The position numbers and the translations under genes were made by a program. The notes beneath the pieces were generated by a model that worked only from the letters and a program-made list of their open reading frames with translations, searched no databases and was not told the origin of the DNA. A stretch of DNA of 64,000 nucleotides from Mangrovivirga halotolerans. Its GTDB lineage: Bacteria > Bacteroidota > Bacteroidia > Cytophagales > Cyclobacteriaceae. Shown in pieces: positions 36,168-44,585 of this stretch. Each line of letters starts with the position of its first letter. The first letter of the stretch is position 1. The stretch is from assembly GCF_026241165.1 (NCBI RefSeq), contig NZ_JAPFQN010000003.1:542028-606027 (forward strand). The letters run 5' to 3'.

Positions 36168-36683
36168 TTATTCGAATCTAACCAGGGCGTTTTTAATAAC
36201 GCCTTTTGTTATATAGATAGGTTCGGCTTTATTATCACAAACTTTACCTTCGAAAAATCCGTCGATAGTTTGTGTTTCTTTATTGTAGGAAGTGATAGTT
36301 AGGCTAAACTGCCTTTCATTGCAAGATTGGGAAGACATACATGCTATATTATTTTCATCATTACATAATCCCATTCTTGAAACGCCAAAATCTTCACCAT
36401 ATACATATTTACCAATCAGGTCATCTGTATGGAAAAACATAAAAAGATTTTGATATCCCGGCTGATTTTTTTCTTTAATAAATGTATAAGCATTAAAATA
36501 CACTTCCATAAACCCCTTACTATTTGGGTTTACAGTAATATCCACATCTGATGCGTTACTTTCTATTAGTTTATCATCGAGATAATAACTCACCGATCCG
36601 GTATTTTCCTTAAATATATTGTCTTTACATCCTGAGACCAGCAATATCACCAACGATAATAAAAATAATTCCTTTCTCCACAT
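36168..36683 (-). CDS. Hypothetical lipoprotein
   Basis: A 171-aa lipoprotein with LVSGC (Cys19). The mature part looks like a single beta-sandwich with TGSVSYYLDDKLIESNASDV at the start and TQTIDGFFEGKVCDNKAEPI towards the end, a pattern common in small Bacteroidota lipoproteins with DUF-type folds. Two extra Cys pairs (CNDENNIACMSSQSCN) could form disulfides. It lies 29 bp downstream of the MscS gene on the same strand and may share its transcript. Function unknown. Confidence 0.65.
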   Translation of the reverse strand: MWRKELFLLSLVILLVSGCKDNIFKENTGSVSYYLDDKLIESNASDVDITVNPNSKGFMEVYFNAYTFIKEKNQPGYQNLFMFFHTDDLIGKYVYGEDFGVSRMGLCNDENNIACMSSQSCNERQFSLTITSYNKETQTIDGFFEGKVCDNKAEPIYITKGVIKNALVRFE

Positions 36684-36712
36684 GACTTTAATTTACTAAA
36701 TATGATTCTTTT

Positions 36713-37801
36713 TTAGTCCTGATTGTCAGGTTTTTTTAATTCAACACGTGTGCGCGGTAAATGTTCAGGATATTTATCCTGAATATATTTAATTATTTCT
36801 TCACGGACTTTAACTCTCAGATCCCATAATACTGGAGAATTAATTGCACTCATCATGAATCTTAACTCAACAGTATCTGAAGTGGCATTTGTAACCTGAA
36901 GGTTTTGAACCCTGCCATCCCATAATTGTTGTTTGTGGATCAGGTCTTCATAAAATTTTCGAAGGTCTTCAATCGGGATTTTATAATCTGTGTAGACAAA
37001 TACCGTACCCAGCAAATCTGCAGATGTCTTGGTCCAGTTTTGGAATGGTTTTTCTAAAAAATAGGGGGTAGGTAATATTACTCTTCTCTGGTCCCACACT
37101 TTAACTACGACATAAGTCAGGTTTATTTCTTCAACCCAGCCCCATTCTCCTTCTACTATAACAACGTCATCAAGCTTTATGGGTTGAGTAATGGCGATCT
37201 GAACTCCGGCTAAAAATGAGCCAATTACTTTTTGAGCTGCAAAACCAATGATTATTCCGCCAATTCCGGCTGAGGCAAAGAGACTGACTCCTAATTCTCT
37301 TACCTCTTCGAATGTCATCAGAGACGCAGCAAAAGCAAGAAATAAAATAAGAAATGTTAACACTCTCTGTGCAACCTGGATCTGAGTAAACGCTTTTCTT
37401 GCCCGGTAATTATCCGCTTCCGATACATCGAACTTGGTAACCATAATCATTTTGATTACAGCAATGATCTGAATCAATAACCAGGCTATAGAAAATATCA
37501 GCAATACATTTAATACAGGTCTGGTATAAACAAGAAATTCATATTCTTTCTGGTAAGTTGTGATTGGAATTTGAGCCCCGAGAATCATCAAGACCAAAAC
37601 AAATGGATATTTGATCTTCTGGACTATTTTTTTTCCTGAGATATTCCTTTTCTTATTTGAGATTTTACTGATTATTTTAATAATTATAAAATAAATCATT
37701 ACCCCAATAAAAGAAGCAAGGGCTATTTTAAGGCCTATGGAAAGACCTGGTGTGTTTTGAATAGCTTTATCTATTTGAAGCGCAAGATTCATACTCTTCA
37801 A
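36713..37801 (-). CDS. MscS-type mechanosensitive ion channel
   Basis: A 362-aa MscS-family protein. Four or five hydrophobic segments lead to the pore helix region FASAGIGGIIIGFAAQKVIGSF (given here in parts: FASAGIGG then IIIGFAAQK), followed by the beta domain AITQPIKLDDVVIVEGEWGWVEEI and a C-terminal alpha/beta domain. These channels open on hypo-osmotic swelling to release solutes. Length is between E. coli MscS and larger YbdG-like members. Not obviously linked with the osmolyte-uptake operon at 24.6-28.3 kb, but functionally complementary. Confidence 0.92.
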   Translation of the reverse strand: MKSMNLALQIDKAIQNTPGLSIGLKIALASFIGVMIYFIIIKIISKISNKKRNISGKKIVQKIKYPFVLVLMILGAQIPITTYQKEYEFLVYTRPVLNVLLIFSIAWLLIQIIAVIKMIMVTKFDVSEADNYRARKAFTQIQVAQRVLTFLILFLAFAASLMTFEEVRELGVSLFASAGIGGIIIGFAAQKVIGSFLAGVQIAITQPIKLDDVVIVEGEWGWVEEINLTYVVVKVWDQRRVILPTPYFLEKPFQNWTKTSADLLGTVFVYTDYKIPIEDLRKFYEDLIHKQQLWDGRVQNLQVTNATSDTVELRFMMSAINSPVLWDLRVKVREEIIKYIQDKYPEHLPRTRVELKKPDNQD

Positions 37802-37896
37802 TTTAATTTTTCTTTAATAAATTAATGGAATTTCATGTTCTCGGGAAGTATTGTAATTTACTATTTTGTATTGGTTTGCGCTATTATATGAAGCTA

Positions 37897-37928
37897 AAAT
37901 AAAAAAAGCGTGATCATATGACCACGCC
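37897..37928 (-). terminator. Terminator after dps
   Basis: GCGTG (37908-37912) pairs with CACGC (37923-37927), extended inwards by the palindrome TCATATGA. On the minus strand a T run (TTTTTTTATTTT) follows. Confidence 0.8.
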
Positions 37929-37956
37929 CGATTTTCAAACTTAAATTTTTATAAAG

Positions 37957-38433
37957 TTATCTTAACCATGATTTGAGCATCCATGCTGTTTTTTCCTGGT
38001 TGGCTATATAATCACTCAACAAAGTTATAGTACCTTCATCTTCAGCTTCCTGTGCAATATTCATAATGTTTCTTTGTTTTGAAAGTATGATCTGAAACCC
38101 ATATAGGGTGATCTCAACTGCTTTCCTGCCATTCTCAATATTTCTTGCCTCACGAATTTCTGACATATTTGTATAGTCTGATAGAGTATGTACGGGCTGC
38201 CCATCCAGCGTAAGTATTCTCTCTGCTATCTCATCGATTTTCTCTCTAACATCTTTATATAATTCTTCGAATTTTTCATGAAGTTCAAAGAAATTTTCTC
38301 CTTTTATATTCCAGTGGAAGCCCCGAAGGTTTTGATAGAAAATCTGATAATCAGCAAGTAAATCGTTGAGCGATTGGCTTAAGTTTTCTGATTTATCTTT
38401 TTCTAATCCTATAAAATTCAATGTGCTATTCAT
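37957..38433 (-). CDS. dps: Dps-family ferritin-like DNA-protection protein
   Basis: A 158-aa four-helix protein of the Dps family, which forms a dodecamer, oxidises Fe(II) with H2O2 and protects DNA. The intersubunit ferroxidase ligands are seen in FHWNIKGENFFELHEKFEELY and DEIAERILTLDG. No N-terminal basic tail, so DNA binding may be weak. The promoter lies at 38456-38487 and an OxyR site lies just upstream, next to divergent oxyR, so peroxide induction by OxyR is the likely control. A strong terminator follows. Confidence 0.93.
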   Translation of the reverse strand: MNSTLNFIGLEKDKSENLSQSLNDLLADYQIFYQNLRGFHWNIKGENFFELHEKFEELYKDVREKIDEIAERILTLDGQPVHTLSDYTNMSEIREARNIENGRKAVEITLYGFQIILSKQRNIMNIAQEAEDEGTITLLSDYIANQEKTAWMLKSWLR

Positions 38434-38455
38434 GTCTTTTTCTTTTTAATTAATG

Positions 38456-38487
38456 CAAAGTTGAATCAAGTCACGTTATAAATCAAA
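38456..38487 (-). promoter_or_regulatory. dps promoter
   Basis: On the minus strand TTTG (38487-38484) is followed after 20 nt by CAACTTTG (38463-38456), close to the Bacteroidota TTTG-N19-TAnnTTTG pattern. A start near 38450 leaves a leader of about 18 nt before the dps ATG. Confidence 0.55.
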
Positions 38488-38507
38488 TCAATATTATTTA
38501 TACTATG

Positions 38508-38522
38508 ATAGACGGTGTCTAT
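38508..38522. promoter_or_regulatory. OxyR operator-like site
   Basis: ATAGACGGTGTCTAT is a perfect palindrome with the ATAG-N7-CTAT form known for OxyR half-sites in proteobacteria. It lies about 20 bp upstream of the dps -33 box and between the presumed -33 and -7 regions of oxyR, which would allow dps activation together with oxyR autorepression. A second half-site at the expected 10-bp spacing is poor. Confidence 0.55.
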
Positions 38523-38526
38523 TTGA

Positions 38527-38534
38527 TATTTTTG
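38527..38534 (+). promoter_or_regulatory. oxyR promoter -7 box (possible leaderless transcript)
   Basis: TATTTTTG matches TAnnTTTG and ends 6 nt before the oxyR ATG, so transcription would start at or next to the start codon. The -33 part is weak and overlaps the operator. Confidence 0.45.
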
Positions 38535-38539
38535 TATTT

Positions 38540-39481
38540 ATGATTTCGTTAGTTCAATTAGAATACATTCTTGCTGTAGATACTTACCGTCATTTTGCTA
38601 AGGCAGCAGAAAAGTGTCATGTCACTCAGCCAACATTGAGTATGCAACTCCGCAAACTGGAAGAACAGTTAGGTGTTAAAATCTTTGACCGAACGAAGCA
38701 ACCTGTAATGCCAACTGAGGCTGGAAAGATAATTATAGAACAGGCCAGAAATATTATACGTGAGAGGGATAAGCTTTCATCTATTGTAGAGGAGGTTAAA
38801 GGGACAATTTCCGGAAAATTACGTGTCGGGATAATACCTTCACTTGCTCCATATTTGGTGCCTCTGTTTGTGGGCCATATAGCTAAAACATACCCATTGC
38901 TTGAATTGGAGATCAAGGAGCTGGTGACTGAAGAAATTGTAAACAGGCTTAAGAAAGACGAAATCGATACAGGCATCTTAGTTACTCCTTTAAAAGAACC
39001 TGGTATTAAGGAAAGGCCTTTGTTTTATGAAGAAATAAAAGCATATGTGAATCCCAATCATGATTTGAGCAAGAAGAAAACGTTATCAGTTAACGACCTT
39101 GCCTCACCAAACATCTGGGTATTGAGCCAGGGACATTGTTTCAGGCACCAGGTATTAAATTTATGCGCATTCAAGAAAGAAAGTACTGCTGAACTACCAT
39201 TTAAATACGAAAGTGGATCTCTGGAAACACTTAAAAAATTAGTAGAGAAGGAAGGAGGGTTTACCTTGCTACCCGAGTTGGCGGTTAATGAATTTAATGA
39301 AAAGGAAAAAGCATTAATAAAAGAATTTGGCGGTGTTAATCCGTTAAGAGAAGTTAGCCTGGTTGTAGTCCGTAATTTTGCCAAAGAGAGGTTAATTAGC
39401 TTACTCGAAGCAAATATCAAGAACCATATACCCCAGGCGATGCTATCAAAAGAAAGGGGACAAATAGTTGAATGGAAATGA
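38540..39481 (+). CDS. oxyR: Hydrogen-peroxide sensing LysR-type regulator OxyR
   Basis: A 313-aa LysR-type regulator. The N-terminal winged helix-turn-helix spans 1-60 (HFAKAAEKCHVTQPTLSMQL). In the effector domain, GHC (Cys200) and NLC (Cys209) match the redox pair Cys199/Cys208 of E. coli OxyR in position and context, which is strong evidence for peroxide sensing by disulfide formation. It diverges from dps, a classical OxyR target, over an ATAG-N7-CTAT site. The stop is 3 bp from the convergent gene's stop. Confidence 0.93.
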   Translation: MISLVQLEYILAVDTYRHFAKAAEKCHVTQPTLSMQLRKLEEQLGVKIFDRTKQPVMPTEAGKIIIEQARNIIRERDKLSSIVEEVKGTISGKLRVGIIPSLAPYLVPLFVGHIAKTYPLLELEIKELVTEEIVNRLKKDEIDTGILVTPLKEPGIKERPLFYEEIKAYVNPNHDLSKKKTLSVNDLASPNIWVLSQGHCFRHQVLNLCAFKKESTAELPFKYESGSLETLKKLVEKEGGFTLLPELAVNEFNEKEKALIKEFGGVNPLREVSLVVVRNFAKERLISLLEANIKNHIPQAMLSKERGQIVEWK

Positions 39482-39484
39482 TTT

Positions 39485-41344
39485 TTATTTGATCACCAGT
39501 TTGCGAATTATTTTTTCTTCTCTTGTATGAATAATTAGACTATACACACCGGCAGCAAATTGTCTTACAGAAAATGAATGAGTTCCGTTGTTTGTCATTA
39601 TCTGAGGTGTAACAATAGAACCGGTAGAAGAGATCAATTGAATCCGATTTATTTCCTGATCGTTTCCTAGCCTTATAAAAGCGTTTGTTTCAGCGGGATT
39701 AGGGAAAATTACCGGATGATGATTTGGATGGAAATCTACTGATACAAGTTGTGAATATTCAAATTCCCCGTTAAAGTCTATCTGCATTAACCTGTAATAA
39801 GCCCTTCCTGTCACCGGATCATTATCTGTTGTCGAGTAATATAGAATTTCATTTGAATTCCCGGCTCCTCCAACTTCTGTGACGGGTACCCAGGATGAAC
39901 CATTTAATGATCTTTCAACAATAAATTTCTCGTTATTTAATTCTGTAGCTGTTGCCCAATTTAGCTTTACCTTTAGTTCAGAATGTAATGGGATTGCTTC
40001 AAAATAAATTAATTCAACAGGAAGAGGGCTTCCCGCGCCAACCATAATTCCATCATAGTTATTACCATCGGCATTAAATGCTGTTGTAGAACAAGAATAA
40101 TTATCACAACCTGCAAGGCCAACTAAAGTTTCGGAAATTATTTCCGGAGGATGTGCTGCTGAATACATGATAACTCCCTGGCTTCCTCCTCCACCTCCGC
40201 CGTGGGCATTAGTATGGTTTACATTTCCCCCATTTCCTCCATTAGCTGTTATATCTGCTCCTGATGCTCCAAGTATATTGTAAGTATTTACATCCATTAA
40301 GATGCTTCCTGCTGCACCACCTCCTCCGGCTCCATCATTTCCCGCATCTGAAGCAGTTATTCCATTAGCCGAAATCAGTCTTCTTTCATTTCCTACCGTT
40401 TTAAGGGTTTGGGCTTGAAGTATTATTATTCCTCCTCCATTTCCTCCATCTGTATTGACGTAATTATTGCCTTCACCAGCGCCTCCGCCGCCTCCGAGAA
40501 ATATTCTGTTAGAACTTATATAAGAAGATAATCCAAGGCCACCTATACCTCCTGAACTTGCACTGCTACAATTCCAACCTGCACCTCCGTCACCTCCTGT
40601 ATTCAAATTTCCTCCTCCGCCACCTCCGCCATTGTGTTCATTACCGCCACCTCCACCATTTAAAATCTTGCCTCGACCATATAAATAGTTATTATTATCA
40701 ATTTTATATATTCCTTCTCCTTTGCCTGAATACCTGTCATCAGAGGATGAATAAAATTGACTATCGTCACAACTACCGGAAACTGAATTATTATCCCTGC
40801 TACCACCTCTAAATCCTTTGCCATCCATGATTATGTCATGGTTTAATGTCAAGACGCCACTTACCCGTACCGCTACTACACCTCCTGTTTTTCCATCCCA
40901 GCCTTTTGAGGTAATATCAGCTGTTGTAGAATAATTAGTGCCAAGGTCAGGAAAAGAGATGATTTGAACAGAGCAATTGCTACAAATATTAAATGCATTG
41001 CTAATATTATCTACCTCTATCGAATTTGGTGTCCCGGAAACTTCATTAATAGAGGTGATTTCAACCATTTCAAATAATCCAGCGGATTTAATATTAACCA
41101 TATCGCCAAAATTTGAATTATTTCCTGTTTCTCCGATCACATCATCCTGCATCTGCATAATCAGGATTTTTTCACCGACCTCGAAACTATCAAATGTTTC
41201 GTCGACGTCTGAAATGGATACAGTATTTCCTGATAGAGAAGTGACTGCTGCAAAAGCATTTAATTGCTGAGCATTTACAATACTAAGTTGTGATAGGTAA
41301 AGGACAATTAATAAAATAAAAGTCCTGCTAAAAAATAAGTTCAT
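39485..41344 (-). CDS. T9SS-secreted glycine-rich surface protein
   Basis: A 619-aa exported protein. A signal peptide ends near residue 26 (IVNAQ). About residues 130-400 are a glycine-rich region with many GGGGG and GGNGG runs plus polar Asn/Ser, followed by a fibronectin-like segment (PVELIYFEAIPLHSELKVKL) and a C-terminal type IX sorting domain (IFPNPAETNAF to IIRKLVIK). It is probably exported and attached or released outside. The low-complexity glycine region suggests a structural or adhesive role, like some gliding/surface proteins; no enzyme motif is present. Confidence 0.75.
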   Translation of the reverse strand: MNLFFSRTFILLIVLYLSQLSIVNAQQLNAFAAVTSLSGNTVSISDVDETFDSFEVGEKILIMQMQDDVIGETGNNSNFGDMVNIKSAGLFEMVEITSINEVSGTPNSIEVDNISNAFNICSNCSVQIISFPDLGTNYSTTADITSKGWDGKTGGVVAVRVSGVLTLNHDIIMDGKGFRGGSRDNNSVSGSCDDSQFYSSSDDRYSGKGEGIYKIDNNNYLYGRGKILNGGGGGNEHNGGGGGGGNLNTGGDGGAGWNCSSASSGGIGGLGLSSYISSNRIFLGGGGGAGEGNNYVNTDGGNGGGIIILQAQTLKTVGNERRLISANGITASDAGNDGAGGGGAAGSILMDVNTYNILGASGADITANGGNGGNVNHTNAHGGGGGGSQGVIMYSAAHPPEIISETLVGLAGCDNYSCSTTAFNADGNNYDGIMVGAGSPLPVELIYFEAIPLHSELKVKLNWATATELNNEKFIVERSLNGSSWVPVTEVGGAGNSNEILYYSTTDNDPVTGRAYYRLMQIDFNGEFEYSQLVSVDFHPNHHPVIFPNPAETNAFIRLGNDQEINRIQLISSTGSIVTPQIMTNNGTHSFSVRQFAAGVYSLIIHTREEKIIRKLVIK

Positions 41345-41542
41345 AGGTTGTGGTGCCTTAAAAAAAATATAATTGTATTATTGGAAGTTTAATTACTGAA
41401 AAAATTATAAAATATCCAAATAGTCCAAAAAAATAATGGATTTGGAATCTGTATCCATTCACCAGGTAAAAAAGTTGTTTTACCGATTTGGTCTGTGAAA
41501 AATAAGGTTAGTCATCTACCTTCAGGAATAAATCACAAGATC

Positions 41543-42274
41543 ATGAAAAATAGAAAAGCATACGTTGGAATTGTATTACTATTAATAGGTGTTGCCTATT
41601 TATTAAGAAACCTTGGTTTGGATATTCTCCCAAGGGAGTTTTTTGGTTGGGAAATGATATTTATAGCTATAGGTACAGTTTTACTTATAGGAGAAAGAAA
41701 TAAAACTCCCGGAGTGGTGTTTCTGGCCATTGGAGGTATCAGTCTTTTAAATGACTTGATCGATTTTCCAAGAATTAGCTGGGCAGTTATTTGGCCGACC
41801 ATCCTGATCATAATCGGAGCATCGATTTTCATGCGCCATGCAGGCATAATTCCAACTGGCGGAAAAAAAAAGTTGAGTGATGATGAACCTTCTCCTGATG
41901 AAATTGATGATCTGTCTTTTTTTGGTGGAGGACAAAGATATTATGATAGTAACTCATTTAAAGGAGGAAAAATGACTGCTATTTTCGGTGGTTCAGATAT
42001 TGACCTTACGGATGCAAAACTTGATTCAGGTGTTCGTGAATTAAATGTATTTGTAATGTTTGGGGGTATTGATCTGGCAGTTCCGTCTCACTGGGTGATA
42101 AAAAATGAACTTTCAGCTGCATTTGGAGGCTACAGTGATAGAAGAATTAAAACAGATGGCTATATTGTGAGCGAAAGTGGAGAAGAAGAAAGGCCGGTTT
42201 TGAAGCTGACAGGGACGGTGTTGTTTGGTGGCCTTGAGATAAGATCTTATCCCAAAAGACCCAGAACAATGTAA
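41543..42274 (+). CDS. LiaF-like membrane protein
   Basis: Starting at ATG 41543 gives 243 aa (an upstream GTG at 41495 adds 16 residues that do not look native). Three or four transmembrane helices at 5-105 match the N-terminal DUF5668/LiaF-type membrane domain, and the C-terminal part (about 135-243) forms the LiaF-like beta domain with repeated FGG turns: AIFGGSDIDL, MFGGIDLAVP, TVLFGGLEIRSYP. In Firmicutes, LiaF holds a cell-envelope-stress kinase in check. Here it lies 6 bp before a LytS-type kinase and its regulator, so a similar sensing role is likely. Confidence 0.85.
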   Translation: MKNRKAYVGIVLLLIGVAYLLRNLGLDILPREFFGWEMIFIAIGTVLLIGERNKTPGVVFLAIGGISLLNDLIDFPRISWAVIWPTILIIIGASIFMRHAGIIPTGGKKKLSDDEPSPDEIDDLSFFGGGQRYYDSNSFKGGKMTAIFGGSDIDLTDAKLDSGVRELNVFVMFGGIDLAVPSHWVIKNELSAAFGGYSDRRIKTDGYIVSESGEEERPVLKLTGTVLFGGLEIRSYPKRPRTM

Positions 42275-42280
42275 AATCGA

Positions 42281-43318
42281 ATGTCTGAAAAATTAAAATC
42301 TCCCTCAGGATTACTGATAATTTATATATTATTCGGGCTTTTGCTCTCTCACGTTGAACTAAAAGTTCTCGGAGGGCAAAAGTCCGTTGTTTATTCATCT
42401 AATATCAGTTTTTTTATTTTCTCTTCAATCTTATTTCTTCCTGTTCCGCAAATCATTAATTTCTTAAATCCGGGATTTCAGAAATTATTTCAATTGATAA
42501 TCTCCTACCTGATTTTGACTTTAATGATAATTTTTGGAGCTCATATGGGATCAAGAGGAATAACCTTTGTTTTTACTGGAGAGTCAGTTTCTTTTATAAA
42601 CGAGTCATTCTATCTTAAGCTATTAGTTTCTGTTCCAGCTTTTATAGGCACACTGATTTATTTTTATAGTACTTATTATTACAAAGCCTTTAAAGAACAA
42701 ATCATGGCTGAAGCTGACTGGAAAGCCCAAAAGAACGAGGTAGAATTGAATCTCTTGAAAGCCAGGTTAAACCCTCATTTTTTATTTAATGCGTTAAACT
42801 CATTAGCAGCTTTAAGTATTACTGATAATCGAAAAATGCCTGAATATCTAGGCAAGTTATCTGCCTTTCTTCGAACCATTTTATCAAAGAGAACTGAGAA
42901 AATCGTATTTCTTGAAGATGAATTGGAACAAATTCGCCGGTATATAGCACTTGAAAAACTGCGTTTTGGTGATCGGCTTATTTGGAAAGAAGATATTGAA
43001 TATAATCGCGGGGAAGTTAAAATACCTGTTTTTATTTTTCAGCCTTTAATTGAAAATGCTATTAAACACGGTGTTAATGAAAGTAGTAAGCCAATTTTAT
43101 TATCATTTAGCGGCAGGGTTTTAGAAGGAATGTTCAAAGCTTCTATATCTAATGATGTTGGTGAAATGCCAGGACATAAAAAAGGCACAGGATGGGGACT
43201 TGAAAATGTAAGAAAGCAGTTGAATTTAATTTATGGCAGGAAGGATCTGTTGAACATTTCAAAAGGCGAAGGTAAATTTACCGTTGATCTTTATTTTCCA
43301 CTGGATGAACAATATTAA
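42281..43318 (+). CDS. LytS-type sensor histidine kinase
   Basis: A 345-aa kinase with four transmembrane helices (about 10-130), a short linker and a His_kinase domain (PF06580). The phosphoacceptor is in RLNPHFLFNALNSLAAL (His166). The ATPase domain has the N-box PLIENAIKHGV and a G-box GTGWGLENVRKQL. No periplasmic sensor domain is present, so signal input probably comes through the adjacent LiaF-like protein. It shares one base with the start of the response-regulator gene. Confidence 0.93.
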   Translation: MSEKLKSPSGLLIIYILFGLLLSHVELKVLGGQKSVVYSSNISFFIFSSILFLPVPQIINFLNPGFQKLFQLIISYLILTLMIIFGAHMGSRGITFVFTGESVSFINESFYLKLLVSVPAFIGTLIYFYSTYYYKAFKEQIMAEADWKAQKNEVELNLLKARLNPHFLFNALNSLAALSITDNRKMPEYLGKLSAFLRTILSKRTEKIVFLEDELEQIRRYIALEKLRFGDRLIWKEDIEYNRGEVKIPVFIFQPLIENAIKHGVNESSKPILLSFSGRVLEGMFKASISNDVGEMPGHKKGTGWGLENVRKQLNLIYGRKDLLNISKGEGKFTVDLYFPLDEQY

Positions 43319-44061
43319 TGATTAAAGCACTTATAGTAGAAGATGAAAAACCAGCAACTGATATTCTTAAGTATTACCTTGAGAATTATGATGATATTGA
43401 ACTGATCGGTGCTGTGTCTGATGGTTTCAGTGGCATTAAAAGCATAAAGGAATTAAATCCGGATCTGGTTTTTCTTGATATCCACATGCCCCGCCTCAAT
43501 GGCCTGGAGATGCTTGAGTTGTTGGATGATCCGCCTCAGGTGATTTTTATAACAGCTTATGATCAATATGCTGTCAAAGCATTTGAATTAGAAGCGATCG
43601 ATTACCTATTGAAACCTCTTGAAGAAGAGAGATTGTCTTCAGCTATTGAAAAAGCACGGAATAAGATCAATTCCGGGGAAAAAACTGATTATTCAAAGCT
43701 TTCCAAGCGAATGATCGGTGATGAAAATGAATTTCTGAATCGGATAGCCGTTAAGCAAGGCAGCAAAGTCCATGTGTTTCCGATAGATGAAATTGTCTGC
43801 TTTACTGCTAATGACGATTATGTTAATATTATTCATTCCTCGGGTAAGTTTTTAAAACAAACAACCTTGAAATATCTTGAAGAAGTTCTGCCTCCGGATC
43901 AATTTTATAGGATACATCGTTCAAGTCTTGTAAATGCTGATTTTATTGAGCGAATCGAACCTTTAGAGAAGCAGCAATATGTACTAATCACTAAGAACGG
44001 AGAGAGGTTGAGTGTTTCTAAAAATGGTTATAGTTTGTTGAGAGAAAAATTAGGCTTGTAA
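43318..44061 (+). CDS. LytTR-family response regulator
   Basis: A 247-aa regulator: receiver domain 1-120 with phosphoacceptor Asp54 (LVFLDIHMP), conserved Lys in DYLLKPL, then a LytTR DNA-binding domain (about 145-245, NRIAVKQGSKVHVFPIDEI and FYRIHRSSLVN). Partner of the kinase encoded immediately upstream. The usual LytTR target is a pair of direct repeats in promoters; I see no convincing pair in this window. Confidence 0.94.
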   Translation: MIKALIVEDEKPATDILKYYLENYDDIELIGAVSDGFSGIKSIKELNPDLVFLDIHMPRLNGLEMLELLDDPPQVIFITAYDQYAVKAFELEAIDYLLKPLEEERLSSAIEKARNKINSGEKTDYSKLSKRMIGDENEFLNRIAVKQGSKVHVFPIDEIVCFTANDDYVNIIHSSGKFLKQTTLKYLEEVLPPDQFYRIHRSSLVNADFIERIEPLEKQQYVLITKNGERLSVSKNGYSLLREKLGL

Positions 44062-44075
44062 ATAAAATTAATAAT

Positions 44076-44585
44076 TTGATACAACTCGATCATAAGGAGA
44101 CACCAATTGAAAGCCACGACATTCAAATTGTGGTTATTTGTGATGAGGTTGAGAATCCTGATAATATAGGAATGATACTGAGAGTTGCTGATGGTTTTGG
44201 TGTTGAAAAAGTGATTTTTAAGTCGAAAATCAATCAGATACCTAAAAAGTCAAAAAGAGTATCAAGATCTGCATGGGAACGAATAAAATTCGATTTTACT
44301 TCTTCGATAGAGGAATCGATAAAGGAGTTTAAAATAGCTGGTTATCATATCGTGGCTGTAGAATTAACGAACGAAAGTGCCGACCTCAGGAATATTGATT
44401 TCAGAACTACAAACAAACTAGTTCTTGTAATTGGAAATGAATCCCGGGGTGTGTCTGCTTACGCTCTTAACCTTTGTGATGATGCATTGATGATCCCATT
44501 GTTTGGGGAAGGCTCTTCACTAAATGTCGTTAATGCACTATCAATCAGTTTGTTTGAGATTATACGCCAGGCAACTTTGTCCTGA
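44076..44585 (+). CDS. SpoU/TrmH-family RNA 2'-O-methyltransferase
   Basis: A 169-aa SPOUT methyltransferase. Motif 1 is NPDNIGMILRVADGFGV, motif 2 LVLVIGNESRGVS, motif 3 MIPLFGEGSSLNVVNALSI; together these form the trefoil-knot S-adenosylmethionine site. It is short, without an N-terminal RNA-binding extension, like TrmL or TrmH minimal forms. The start is a TTG at 44076: the first in-frame ATG falls within motif 1. Probably methylates a tRNA or rRNA ribose. The gene follows the regulator by 14 bp but may not be functionally tied to it. Confidence 0.88.
   Translation: MIQLDHKETPIESHDIQIVVICDEVENPDNIGMILRVADGFGVEKVIFKSKINQIPKKSKRVSRSAWERIKFDFTSSIEESIKEFKIAGYHIVAVELTNESADLRNIDFRTTNKLVLVIGNESRGVSAYALNLCDDALMIPLFGEGSSLNVVNALSISLFEIIRQATLS

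Noticed and set aside
40558..40812. His/Tyr/Leu-rich small frame opposite the glycine-rich gene
   Set aside because: It is the complement of glycine codon runs and has no independent support.
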